From positions 1 through 19,480 of the forward strand of contig CALAUI010000009.1 of assembly GCA_937892115.1 (NCBI GenBank): 19,480 bases of DNA, read 5' to 3'. The notes under the pieces are model-generated. The model saw only the letters and a list, made by a program, of their open reading frames with translations, did no database searches and had not been told where the DNA came from. This stretch comes from an uncultured Clostridia bacterium. GTDB taxonomy: Bacteria; Bacillota; Clostridia; Oscillospirales; Acutalibacteraceae. Made by a program: the position numbers and the translations under genes. Shown here piece after piece: positions 1 through 7,635 of this stretch (within the stretch, counting starts at the first letter, position 1; each line of letters opens with the position of its first letter).

Positions 1-55
1 TCCACCGGACTGTTTGGTCACTATGTGACTTCCCTCAAAGTTCGAATCCCTAAAT

Positions 56-89
56 CAAAAAATAAAAAAGCACCCCTTTTGGGATGCTT
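56..89 (-). terminator. Terminator copy in repeat unit 1
   Basis: On the minus strand AAGCATCCC and GGGGTGCTT pair around an AAAA loop (68-89), followed by a T-rich run. One pair is U-G only when read from the minus strand and becomes a C-A mismatch on the plus strand. The orientation therefore matches transcription coming from tRNA-Gln. It is a duplicate of the terminator that directly follows the tRNA. Confidence 0.7.
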
Positions 90-145
90 CTTTTTGGCTG
101 GGGAATAGGGATTTTATCGCCTCGCTTCGCTCGTTGCGCTTCGGC

Positions 146-180
146 AAACAGTCCACCGGACTGTTTGGTCACTATGTGAC
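146..180. repeat. Paired palindromes inside the 151-bp unit
   Basis: AAACAGTCC and GGACTGTTT form a perfect 9-bp stem around ACC (146-166). It is followed at once by GTCAC-TAT-GTGAC (168-180), a second perfect 5-bp stem. The same pair recurs at 297-331, and a truncated copy lies at the left edge. Such neighbouring small hairpins resemble REP/MITE-like palindromic elements. The element is flanked by TAGGGATT (106-113) and AATCCCTA in inverted orientation, both matching part of the tRNA T-arm/acceptor region. Confidence 0.75.
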
Positions 181-206
181 TTCCCTCAAAGTTCGAATCC
201 CTAAAT

Positions 207-240
207 CAAAAAATAAAAAAGCACCCCTTTTGGGATGCTT
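207..240 (-). terminator. Terminator copy in repeat unit 2
   Basis: Same hairpin and T-run as in unit 1, shifted by 151 bp (stem-loop 219-240). It lies behind a second pseudo tRNA tail, so read-through from tRNA-Gln would meet three terminators in series. Confidence 0.7.
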
Positions 241-357
241 CTTTTTGGCTGGGGAATAGGGATTTTATCGCCTCGCTTCGCTCGTTGCGCTTCGGCAAAC
301 AGTCCACCGGACTGTTTGGTCACTATGTGACTTCCCTCAAAGTTCGAATTCCTAAAT

Positions 358-391
358 CAAAAAATAAAAAAGCACCCCTTTTGGAATGCTT
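358..391 (-). terminator. Rho-independent terminator of tRNA-Gln
   Basis: The stem-loop at 370-391 starts five bases after the CCA end of tRNA-Gln and is followed on the minus strand by a run of Ts. This copy carries one base change (position 385) relative to the other two, turning a C-G pair into U-G. The stem is still maintained. Confidence 0.8.
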
Positions 392-396
392 CTTTT

Positions 397-470
397 TGGC
401 TGGGGAATAGGGATTCGAACCCCAACAGGCAGAGTCAGAGTCTGCAGTGCTACCTTTACACAATTCCCCA
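397..470 (-). tRNA. tRNA-Gln (anticodon CTG)
   Basis: The complete cloverleaf can be folded by eye on the minus strand. The acceptor TGGGGAA pairs with TTCCCCA. There is a short D stem GTG/CAC, an anticodon stem GCAGA/TCTGC with loop CTCTGAC (anticodon CTG, reading CAG), and a T arm with the TTCGAAT loop. The discriminator is G, and the CCA end is encoded. A sigma-A promoter lies upstream and a hairpin terminator immediately downstream. The last 19 nt of this gene recur in the tandem array to its left. Confidence 0.95.
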
Positions 471-491
471 ATATCGCGGTCAACGAAATAC

Positions 492-519
492 ATTATACAT
501 AATAAATTCTGTTTGTCAA
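492..519 (-). promoter_or_regulatory. Sigma-A promoter of tRNA-Gln
   Basis: On the minus strand a consensus TTGACA (-35, 514-519) and TATAAT (-10, 492-497) are separated by 16 bp. Transcription would start about 15 nt before the mature tRNA 5' end. Both hexamers match consensus perfectly, as expected for a stable RNA gene. Confidence 0.85.
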
Positions 520-577
520 TAACTTTTTATAAAATTCATTTGATAATTTTGCATAAAATCTTAATCCCATTTTTGGC

Positions 578-606
578 TTGACTAATAATTGGTATAATAA
601 TATAAT
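578..606 (+). promoter_or_regulatory. Sigma-A promoter of the FAD oxidoreductase gene
   Basis: TTGACT (578-583), a 17-bp spacer and TATAAT (601-606) predict a start near 613. This leaves a short leader of about 30 nt with AAAGGA before the gene. Confidence 0.75.
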
Positions 607-643
607 AATGATGTATAAATATCTAATCCGAAAGGAAATGCAT

Positions 644-1942
644 ATGAAAATTATTGTCGCAGGTGCAGGTACCGGCGGACTTGTTGCCGCAAAGCTTCTT
701 GCTGCAAAAGGACACGATGTCACAATCTACGAAAAAGAATGTGAAAACGAAGTCGGCTACGACTGGTTTGATAATGTAGAGGTTAAAACTTTTACCGAAA
801 ACGGAATGCAGGTTCCGGAAGGTACTCTTAAGGCAGAATACACTAATCTGTTCCCTCCCTTCTCGGATTTTCCGATTTCTCTTGAGATTCCGAAAGAAAA
901 CAGATGCTGGAATGTTGACAGACGTCTCTTTATCAACCAGCTTATAAAGGAAGCAGTTGCAAAAGGCGCAAAAATCGAATATGAAATGCCAGTTAAAAAA
1001 CTTGTCATTAAAGGTGACAAGGTCAGCGGTGTTGTAATAGACAAAGAGAAGTATTACGCTGATTTGGTAATTGACAGCTGCGGAGTAAATTCGCCTCTTC
1101 GTAAATCATTTCCCGACAACTTCAATATTACGAAAGAATTGGGAGAGCTTGATTATTTCAGCTCATACAGAGCAATTTACGACTATTACCCCGAGCGTGA
1201 ACCGCCAAAAGAATTAAAGAGAATATACGTTAAGTTTATGGGTCAGCAAGGTGTTTCATGGTGTACGTGCTATCCCGACGAAACAGTTGACATCTTTGTA
1301 GGAAAACTTGGCAGAATGTCAAGATTCGAGCACGAAACAATGCTTCGCCAGCTCAGAATCGAAAATCAGATTATCGGATACGAAATGCTCCGCGGAGGCA
1401 AGTTTTATAAGATTCCCGTCAGATATCCTCTTACCAAAATGGTTTGTAACGGTTATGCAGCAATAGGCGAAAGTGCATTCATGAACAATCCGCTTAACGG
1501 CCATGACATTTCCAATTCATTCAAAGCCGCAAAAATGCTTGTTGAAGCAATCGGTAACGGTGCGCCTACCGAAAAAAATCTGTGGAAATATGAAGTCAAT
1601 TATTTCAAGCAGATCGGAAGTGAATGCTTCTTATCCGATATTACAAAGAGAATTCTTCTTACCTCAAGATCCGAAGAACTCAGATTCCTCTTTGAAGCAG
1701 GAATCTTTACCAACGATGAATTAAAGAAAATCACCGAAGGTAAAGGACTTGAACTCACCTTCGGCGATATATTCAACAAATTAAAGAAGGGCAAGAAAAA
1801 ATTCAAATACGTTCTCAATGTTATCCTTAAGCTCAAAAAAGGTCAAAAGGCAATGATTGCCGCAAAAGATATTCCGACAAAATACGATTCCGGCAAAGTT
1901 AATGCATGGCAGAGCAAACTTGATAAATTCTATATTGAGTAA
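644..1942 (+). CDS. FAD-dependent oxidoreductase, geranylgeranyl-reductase/UbiH-like
   Basis: The 432-residue protein opens with a dinucleotide-binding motif GAGTGG (7-12) and an acidic beta-2 end (IYEKE), the FAD site of group A flavoprotein monooxygenases and geranylgeranyl reductases. A second FAD-contact motif, IGES (about 274-277), followed by NNPLNG, corresponds to the GD..G..NP.tG region of that superfamily. No membrane segment is evident, so it is probably cytosolic. The start at 644 is preferred because AAAGGA (631-636) lies 7 nt upstream. The ATG at 638 is too close to it, and an in-frame ATG at 578 would lie in the promoter. The substrate is unknown; isoprenoid reduction or a hydroxylation are possible by family only. 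It is apparently monocistronic and convergent with the FkbM gene, with directly abutting stop codons. Confidence 0.8.
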   Translation: MKIIVAGAGTGGLVAAKLLAAKGHDVTIYEKECENEVGYDWFDNVEVKTFTENGMQVPEGTLKAEYTNLFPPFSDFPISLEIPKENRCWNVDRRLFINQLIKEAVAKGAKIEYEMPVKKLVIKGDKVSGVVIDKEKYYADLVIDSCGVNSPLRKSFPDNFNITKELGELDYFSSYRAIYDYYPEREPPKELKRIYVKFMGQQGVSWCTCYPDETVDIFVGKLGRMSRFEHETMLRQLRIENQIIGYEMLRGGKFYKIPVRYPLTKMVCNGYAAIGESAFMNNPLNGHDISNSFKAAKMLVEAIGNGAPTEKNLWKYEVNYFKQIGSECFLSDITKRILLTSRSEELRFLFEAGIFTNDELKKITEGKGLELTFGDIFNKLKKGKKKFKYVLNVILKLKKGQKAMIAAKDIPTKYDSGKVNAWQSKLDKFYIE

Positions 1943-2989
1943 TTATCTGCAATACAAATTGAAATCCCAACACGGAATATAGGGATGATGCCTGATTTCA
2001 AATTCATAATCGGGATTAAGCTCGTAAATTTTCAGCGGGATTTCAAACAAATCATTTAATCTGTGATAAAGCGCTGTATTAAGCTTCGGCTTGCAGCGCT
2101 TTATTGTATTTTGACCGCCGGATAAAGCAGCCATTTCACCGCCCTCAACATCCATTTTGATATATTCGATGTTTTTACCGTGGCACAAATCATCAATTGT
2201 TACGGATTCAACGTCAACGCCTTCATCGGATATAGAAGAATTACGGCTTCCTTCGGAGCAAAACTTAATTACTCCGTTTTTATCGCCGACAGCTTTGTTA
2301 TGCAAATATATGTTGTCTGAGTTACCGAACTTATCATATAGTTTTCTGAATGTTTTTCTATCGGGCTCAAGTGCGATTATTTCGCTGTATGACCCTTTGG
2401 TATATCTGAGATATTCTTCTATTGTATCGCCTCTGTATGCGCCCAGATCAACAAATACACCGCTGCCGTCAAGGCAAAGAAAATCGTTGAATATTTCATA
2501 TTTTTCGGTTTGACTTCTCAAAAGATAATCAATTTTTCCCGAATAAACAAAGTTAATGCTATCGGCATAAATTTGTCTTGATTTTTCCGATAAAAAGGAA
2601 TAAACGTTATTTATCTTTGCGGCATTGTTTTCAAAAAATTCATCGTCATATATACCTGCTCCGAATACAGGAACTGTAGGTATTATCATATCAAATTCTT
2701 TACCGATATCAACGATATGCTTCATTACGTCAGGTAACGAAGAACCGAAAGCAGGAACTATGACAAAATCGCCTTCAAAATCTGACAGTTTTTTCACGGT
2801 AAATCCTCTGAAGGATTGACCTCTGACAAATTCGTCACTTGCCATAACACCGCAAATTTCAATATTTTTGCGATTCATAATGTCAATGATTTTGTCGGCT
2901 CCGTTACCCATTCCGTAAATAAGAACCGGCTTACCTGATGCAGATAAATAATCCCACGAAGAACATTTTTCCAAATTGAAATCAAGCAT
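1943..2989 (-). CDS. FkbM-family methyltransferase with N-terminal Rossmann-like domain
   Basis: The 348-residue protein has two parts. Residues about 18-120 contain LIYGMGNGADKI and read like a small NAD/CoA-binding Rossmann domain of the PglD or sugar-modifying type. Residues about 175-320 form an FkbM methyltransferase: VDLGAYRGDT (around D181) is the SAM-binding motif I, ALEPD the acidic end of beta-2, and KMDVEGGE (D280, E282) the characteristic FkbM motif. FkbM enzymes O-methylate sugars, polyketides or glycopeptides; the substrate here is unknown. The RBS GGAGAA lies about 7 nt upstream of the ATG, behind a strong promoter. The gene shares its upstream region divergently with the SGNH-led operon, and its stop touches the stop of the flavoprotein gene. 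Confidence 0.85.
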   Translation of the reverse strand: MLDFNLEKCSSWDYLSASGKPVLIYGMGNGADKIIDIMNRKNIEICGVMASDEFVRGQSFRGFTVKKLSDFEGDFVIVPAFGSSLPDVMKHIVDIGKEFDMIIPTVPVFGAGIYDDEFFENNAAKINNVYSFLSEKSRQIYADSINFVYSGKIDYLLRSQTEKYEIFNDFLCLDGSGVFVDLGAYRGDTIEEYLRYTKGSYSEIIALEPDRKTFRKLYDKFGNSDNIYLHNKAVGDKNGVIKFCSEGSRNSSISDEGVDVESVTIDDLCHGKNIEYIKMDVEGGEMAALSGGQNTIKRCKPKLNTALYHRLNDLFEIPLKIYELNPDYEFEIRHHPYIPCWDFNLYCR

Positions 2990-3018
2990 TATATTTCTCC
3001 ATAATTATATTTGAAATG

Positions 3019-3047
3019 ATTATAGCAAATTTTCAACCATTTGTAAA
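3019..3047 (-). promoter_or_regulatory. Sigma-A promoter of the FkbM methyltransferase gene
   Basis: On the minus strand TTTACA (3042-3047), a 17-bp spacer and TATAAT (3019-3024) give a near-consensus promoter about 30 bp before the start codon. Confidence 0.75.
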
Positions 3048-3068
3048 TTTTTAATATTGTTTTATATT
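3041..3068 (+). promoter_or_regulatory. Possible promoter of the SGNH-to-barstar operon
   Basis: TTGTAA (3041-3046) and TATATT (3063-3068) are 16 bp apart. An alternative -10, TATGAT, lies at 3075-3080. The -35 overlaps the -35 of the divergent FkbM promoter. The hexamers are weaker than others in this window, so the exact start is uncertain. Confidence 0.4.
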
Positions 3069-3108
3069 AAAATATATGATAAAATTATTCGGAATGGAGG
3101 TAAATGAC

Positions 3109-3729
3109 ATGAGACTTTTATTTCAAGGCGATTCAATAACAGATGCCGGCAGAAACCGTGACGATTGTCACGAAATGGGACAGGGCTATCCCCTTTACGC
3201 AAAGAAATTCATATCGGAAAGACATCCGGAAATGGATATCGAATTTATCAATCTCGGCATAAGCGGAAATCAGACGATTGACCTCGTCAACAGACTTCAG
3301 AAAGATTTCATTGATATAGATGCAGACGTCATATCGATTATGATAGGCGTTAACGATACGTGGCACAGAGCCGCGGAAAGAGCATGGCTTGATAATGAAG
3401 AATTTGAAAAAAGATACCGCACGGTACTATCTGCAATAAAAGAAAAGACGAAAGCGAAGATTATCATTCTCGAACAGTATCTTCTTCCCGATGATGGAAA
3501 AGATTATTTCAGGGAAGATCTTAACGGGAAAATAGATATAACCAGAAAACTCGCGAGAGAATTTGCGGACGTCTATGTCCCCACGGACGGCTTACTTGCT
3601 AAGGCGTGCCTTGATGAGGACTCAAAACATTGGTCGGATGACGGAGTTCATCCCAATAAGAACGGTGCGGAGTTCATCGGAAAACTATACGCCGATGCCT
3701 TCGATGAATTAATGGGTAAAATCAAATGA
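3109..3729 (+). CDS. SGNH/GDSL-family hydrolase (esterase/lipase type)
   Basis: The 206-residue protein carries the four SGNH blocks. They are GDSITDAG with catalytic Ser9, the glycine block LGISGN, the asparagine block IGVND, and DGVHPN with the Asp178/His181 pair completing the triad. No signal peptide is visible, so a cytosolic site is expected. Family members remove acyl or acetyl groups from carbohydrates or lipids; the substrate is not deducible. The start at 3109 follows GGAGG (3096-3100) by 8 nt; in-frame ATGs at 3076 and 3094 lack this spacing. It is the first gene of a tightly packed operon and overlaps the next gene by 4 bp (ATGA), suggesting translational coupling. Confidence 0.9.
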   Translation: MRLLFQGDSITDAGRNRDDCHEMGQGYPLYAKKFISERHPEMDIEFINLGISGNQTIDLVNRLQKDFIDIDADVISIMIGVNDTWHRAAERAWLDNEEFEKRYRTVLSAIKEKTKAKIIILEQYLLPDDGKDYFREDLNGKIDITRKLAREFADVYVPTDGLLAKACLDEDSKHWSDDGVHPNKNGAEFIGKLYADAFDELMGKIK

Positions 3730-4802
3730 AAAAAATCAAAAATATATTAAATTACATCTTAATTGACGGCTTATCCGGAATGGCGCTCGGTCTGTTCGGT
3801 ACTTTAATTATCGGCACCATTCTTGCGCAGATTGCATCCTTTATTCCGGGCGTTATCGGCAAATATATCGGATTTGCTTCTTCGGTTACAAAATCAATTA
3901 CCGGAGCCGGTATTGGTATAGGGATGGCGGCTAAATATAAATCATCCCCTCTTACTTCTGTTTCGGCGGCAGTATCCGGTATGGTAGGCGCTTTTGCTTC
4001 AGCATTACTGAAAGGCACTCTTATTACAGAAACAGGTGCTCTTCTATATTCAGGACCCGGCGACCCGCTCGGAGCGTTTGTCGCTGCGTTTACGGCAATT
4101 CAGATAGGTAAACTTATCAGCGGTAAAACCAAACTTGATATTATACTTACACCTGCACTTTCAATTCTCGCAGGTTCTGCAGTAGGCATAGTAGTAGGCC
4201 CCTATCTGTCAAAGTTTATGACCTGGCTGGGTGAAATCATCAAATGGAGTATGGATAAACAGCCATTGATTTTCGGTATTATAGTCAGTGTAGTTATGGG
4301 CATTTGCCTTACTCTTCCCATCAGTTCCGCAGCTCTCGGAATAATACTCGGGCTTGACGGAATCGTAGGCGGTGCTGCCGTTGTCGGCTGCTGCTGTCAG
4401 ATGGTAGGATTTGCCGTAGCAAGCTTCAGAGAAAATAAAGTTGGCGGTCTTGTATCTCAGGGTATCGGAACTTCTATGCTTCAGATGCCCAATATCCTAA
4501 AGCACCCTCAGATATGGATACCCCCTATTATTTCAAGTGCTATACTCGGTCCCATCTCAACGGTTGTGCTTCAGATGAAATGCGATACAGCCGGCTCCGG
4601 AATGGGAACAAGCGGACTTGTCGGTCAGTTTATGACCTATTCCGCTATGACGGCAGACGGTGTTTCACCGACAGTAACGATAATAGAAATAGTCATAATG
4701 CATTTTATTGCACCTGCAATTTTAACTCTGATTGTCAGCGAATTTATGCGCAAAAAAGATTTTATTAAATTCGGCGATATGTCACTTGATGATATTGCTT
4801 AA
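3726..4802 (+). CDS. PTS_EIIC_2 / PfoR-type integral membrane protein
   Basis: The 358-residue, very hydrophobic protein is rich in Gly, Ala and Ile and has roughly nine or ten predicted membrane spans. Its opening (ILIDGLSGMALGLFGTLIIG) and the repeated small-residue helices resemble the PTS_EIIC_2 family, which includes Clostridium perfringens PfoR. It lacks EIIA or EIIB domains and none is encoded nearby. It may therefore depend on remote PTS components, act as a non-PTS permease, or have a sensory role. It overlaps the SGNH gene by 4 bp and is followed 14 bp later by the ceramidase-like gene, a context consistent with substrate or product transport. The family call rests on remembered sequence character, not a search. 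Confidence 0.75.
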   Translation: MKKIKNILNYILIDGLSGMALGLFGTLIIGTILAQIASFIPGVIGKYIGFASSVTKSITGAGIGIGMAAKYKSSPLTSVSAAVSGMVGAFASALLKGTLITETGALLYSGPGDPLGAFVAAFTAIQIGKLISGKTKLDIILTPALSILAGSAVGIVVGPYLSKFMTWLGEIIKWSMDKQPLIFGIIVSVVMGICLTLPISSAALGIILGLDGIVGGAAVVGCCCQMVGFAVASFRENKVGGLVSQGIGTSMLQMPNILKHPQIWIPPIISSAILGPISTVVLQMKCDTAGSGMGTSGLVGQFMTYSAMTADGVSPTVTIIEIVIMHFIAPAILTLIVSEFMRKKDFIKFGDMSLDDIA

Positions 4803-4816
4803 CGGAGGATATGAAT

Positions 4817-6424
4817 ATGAAAAAGAAAATCACGGCAATTGTTCTTGCAATTTCAATCGTTTTCTCGGTAATGATTATTCCCGCATACGCAAATGAAGAC
4901 GTTACGAGTCCTGCTCTCCAGAAGGTTTACTCGGTTCTTGATGACGTGGTAAATACTCTCGTCGGCGGCATCGCCGCTATGATTAAGACACCCAACTGGG
5001 GCAAGAAAGCAGATTATAAAACAGAGAATTTCTATCCCGGTTATGCAAAGGATGAATACAAAACCGAAGCATCGGATAATGATGTCTGGAAAATCGGATA
5101 TTCAAACGCTTCGCTGCTTACCGGAAAAGAGCTTGACGGCAGCGGTGATTACTATGTAGGCGGCAGTCTTTCCGTAACTAAAAAGCTTGCTACCGATCAG
5201 TTTGACGACCAGAAGGTAAGAACGGTCGCTATTTCTGACGGCAGAGGCATCAGCATATTCGCAGTACTTGATGCATACGGTATTGCAAATACCGATGTAA
5301 GAGCATTGAGAAAAATCATTGCCGATTGGGCAGCAGAAAACGATATTGAACTTACAAGCGTAAATATATCCGCGCTTCATCAGCATTCATGCGTTGATAC
5401 ATTCGGTATGAACGGCGATATAGTAAGTGCATTATTTCTTTCATCTATCCGTTCTCTTCTCGGCATCCAGCTTCCCAGCGGTCAGAACAAAGACTATATG
5501 GAGAATCTTTACAACGTTACAATAGATTCAATGAAAAATGCAATCAACAATATGGAAAGCGGCAAGCTTTACTACGGAGAGGTTGATGTTTCCGAATATA
5601 TCCGTGACAAGAGAGATCCTCAGGTATTTGATAAAATGCTTCACAGATTCCGTTTTGTCCCCGATAATAACGAATCAAAGGAAACATGGATTGTAAACGG
5701 AGCTATTCATTGCGTAGGTAACGGTGCCGCTCATACAGAGCTTACCGGCGACTATCCCTACTATATGGAAAAGGAAATCAATGAAAATAACAACGCCAAT
5801 TTCTTCTACATTCAGGGTGCAGAACTTGCAATTTCAAGCCAGTACGCTCCTCTCGAACTTGACGAAGAAAGAGTTGCTGCAGAAGGAAGCAGATACGAAA
5901 TTCCCGTATACGCTCACGCTCTTGTTTCAAAGCTTAACACAATCGAAAATGAAAAAGAGATAGCTCCCATTTTCAATATTTCTTTCAAAGAAGTATGGGT
6001 TAATATCGAAAATAACATTCTTGTACTAGCTGCCAAAGGCGGTCTGCTTGTAAATAACGTTCGCAGAGACGGTCTCGGCAAGTTTGCTATCGTGACGGAA
6101 GTCGGTTACTGTGAATTCGGTAAAGATATCGCAGTACCCATCATTCCCGGTGAACTTGCTCCCGAAATCGCTTTCGGCGGTGCTGATACGGCAGAAACTT
6201 CCTGGTACGGTGAAGACTGGGATTACACCTCATTCAAAGATCTTGCTGCAGACAGAGAACTCATCGTATTCGGTCTTACCAATGACCAGATAGGTTATCT
6301 TGTTACCGCCAATAACTGGCATTCAATCTTTACGGAGAATGAAGAGGTTGTTTCCGCAGGCAGATTTGCCGGTCAGCAGATTACCGAAGCTTATACCTCA
6401 CTTTACAACGAAGTTAAAGGATGA
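4817..6424 (+). CDS. Secreted neutral/alkaline ceramidase-like hydrolase
   Basis: The 535-residue precursor starts with a signal peptide (MKKKITAIVLAISIVFSVMI, probable cleavage after AYA at residue 25). The rest resembles the N-terminal amidase domain of neutral ceramidases. HQH at 188-190 matches the metal-binding HxHS site. AIHC (His298) with a downstream TGDYP resembles the HPT...ADYPG block. IQGAELAIS (Ser340) lies where the catalytic serine motif NGaxGDvSP is found. FGLTNDQIGYLV corresponds to the conserved GLaNDyIGYip block. The match is divergent: GD is replaced by EL before the serine. Hydrolysis of N-acyl-sphingosine or another N-acyl lipid is inferred. The start at 4817 is favoured by GGAGG 8 nt upstream; ATG 4811 is only 2 nt away. 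It overlaps the MFS gene by 4 bp. Confidence 0.8.
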   Translation: MKKKITAIVLAISIVFSVMIIPAYANEDVTSPALQKVYSVLDDVVNTLVGGIAAMIKTPNWGKKADYKTENFYPGYAKDEYKTEASDNDVWKIGYSNASLLTGKELDGSGDYYVGGSLSVTKKLATDQFDDQKVRTVAISDGRGISIFAVLDAYGIANTDVRALRKIIADWAAENDIELTSVNISALHQHSCVDTFGMNGDIVSALFLSSIRSLLGIQLPSGQNKDYMENLYNVTIDSMKNAINNMESGKLYYGEVDVSEYIRDKRDPQVFDKMLHRFRFVPDNNESKETWIVNGAIHCVGNGAAHTELTGDYPYYMEKEINENNNANFFYIQGAELAISSQYAPLELDEERVAAEGSRYEIPVYAHALVSKLNTIENEKEIAPIFNISFKEVWVNIENNILVLAAKGGLLVNNVRRDGLGKFAIVTEVGYCEFGKDIAVPIIPGELAPEIAFGGADTAETSWYGEDWDYTSFKDLAADRELIVFGLTNDQIGYLVTANNWHSIFTENEEVVSAGRFAGQQITEAYTSLYNEVKG

Positions 6425-7635
6425 AACAAATCGGGAATTTCAGGCATACACTTGCCGCAAGTTATATAGGATATATAACTCAGGCAATCGTCAATAATTT
6501 TACACCACTGTTATTTGTAACCTTCAATTCTGCATTTAATATTTCAATGCTTAAAATTTGCTCGTTAATAACAGTAAATTTTATGATACAATTATGTGTT
6601 GATTTATTATCTACATTTATTACGGATAAAATCGGTTACAGAATTGCAGCGTCCTTTGCTCACTTTTCCGCATTTACCGGATTTATATTACTCGGCACTC
6701 TTCCTTACTTTATGTCTGACAGTTATGCCGCCATCCTTATATCAACTGTTTTCCTTGCGGTTGGCGGCGGTACCTGTGAGGTGGTCATAAGTCCTATTGT
6801 TGAAGCGTGTCCTACAGATAAAAAGTCAGCTTCAATGAGCTTGCTTCACTCTTTTTACTGCTGGGGACAAGTGCTTGTTGTGGTACTTTCTACTCTGTAT
6901 TTTGTAATTTCCGGGATTTCAAACTGGAGATACCTATCTTACATTTGGAGCATCATCCCCCTGTTTAACGGTTTTTATTTTCTGTTTGTACCAATTAACA
7001 AGCTTGTAAGCGAAGAAAAAAAGCTTCCCATAAAAAAGTTGTTAGGCAATAAAGTGTTTTATTTATTTCTTTTGCTTATGCTTTGTTCCGGTGCTTCGGA
7101 ACTTGCGATGAGCCAATGGGCAAGTGCATTTGCCGAAATGGGACTGAATATTTCAAAAACGGTAGGTGACCTTATCGGGCCTACAATGTTTGCAATATTT
7201 ATGGGCATATCAAGAGTACTTTATGCTGTAAAGTGTGAAAAAATAGAATTATCAAACTATATTATGATAAGCGGTATACTTTGTGTAATATGCTATTTGA
7301 CTGCCGCTGTTTCAAACGTTTCAATAATATCTTTGGCGGCTTGCGCATTGACCGGCTTCACAGTTGGAATAATGTGGCCCGGAGTTTACTCTCTGGCTGC
7401 CGCCAAAATTCCCGCAGGCGGGACGTCAATGTTTGCTTTACTTGCACTTGCAGGTGATCTCGGATGTTCTGTCGGGCCGAATGTCGTGGGAATAGCGTCG
7501 GATAAATTCGGCGGAAACTTTCACATAGGTTTTGCTGCCGCTACACTTTTCCCTCTGATACTTGTTTTGGGAATTATCATACTCAGAAAGAATAAGGTAA
7601 CTGTAAATGAAAAACAAGCTGAGGAATATAGTTAA
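6421..7635 (+). CDS. MFS transporter, fucose-permease-like
   Basis: The 404-residue polytopic membrane protein has about 12 predicted helices arranged as two halves around a charged central loop near residues 195-215. VGGGTCEVVISPIV and SLLHSFYCWGQ resemble the helix-4/5 region of FHS-type (FucP-like) sugar permeases. A small-molecule or sugar proton symporter is the most economical reading; the substrate is unknown. Its ATG overlaps the stop codon of the ceramidase-like gene (ATGA), and its own end overlaps the FtsW/RodA gene by 29 bp. It is thus likely to act on a product of the secreted or cytosolic hydrolases of this operon. Confidence 0.85.
   Translation: MKQIGNFRHTLAASYIGYITQAIVNNFTPLLFVTFNSAFNISMLKICSLITVNFMIQLCVDLLSTFITDKIGYRIAASFAHFSAFTGFILLGTLPYFMSDSYAAILISTVFLAVGGGTCEVVISPIVEACPTDKKSASMSLLHSFYCWGQVLVVVLSTLYFVISGISNWRYLSYIWSIIPLFNGFYFLFVPINKLVSEEKKLPIKKLLGNKVFYLFLLLMLCSGASELAMSQWASAFAEMGLNISKTVGDLIGPTMFAIFMGISRVLYAVKCEKIELSNYIMISGILCVICYLTAAVSNVSIISLAACALTGFTVGIMWPGVYSLAAAKIPAGGTSMFALLALAGDLGCSVGPNVVGIASDKFGGNFHIGFAAATLFPLILVLGIIILRKNKVTVNEKQAEEYS

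Larger units (their letters stand above)
1..396. repeat. 151-bp tandem repeat array in the 3' flank of tRNA-Gln
   Basis: The period is exactly 151 bp: the same sequence begins at 1, 152 and 303. Copies 1 and 2 appear identical. Copy 3 differs at two positions (350 and 385) and runs into the intact tRNA-Gln gene. Each of the first two units holds, in plus-strand order: a short palindrome region, a T-arm-like segment (GTTCGAATCCCTA), an AT-rich run, a terminator hairpin, and 19 nt identical to the tRNA-Gln 3' end including CCA (95-113 and 246-264). A GC-rich stretch with two CGCTTCG direct repeats follows. The array continues past the left edge. This stretch has no plausible coding sequence. 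It looks like duplication of the tRNA tail plus terminator together with a small palindromic element; the mechanism is inferred. Confidence 0.9.

Noticed and set aside
1..396. CRISPR array
   Set aside because: The units are 151 bp, contiguous and nearly identical, with no variable spacers; their content is tRNA tail, terminator and palindromes.
578..643. N-terminal extension of the FAD oxidoreductase
   Set aside because: It would start inside the -35 element; the glycine-rich FAD motif begins normally from 644, which has the better-placed ribosome binding site.
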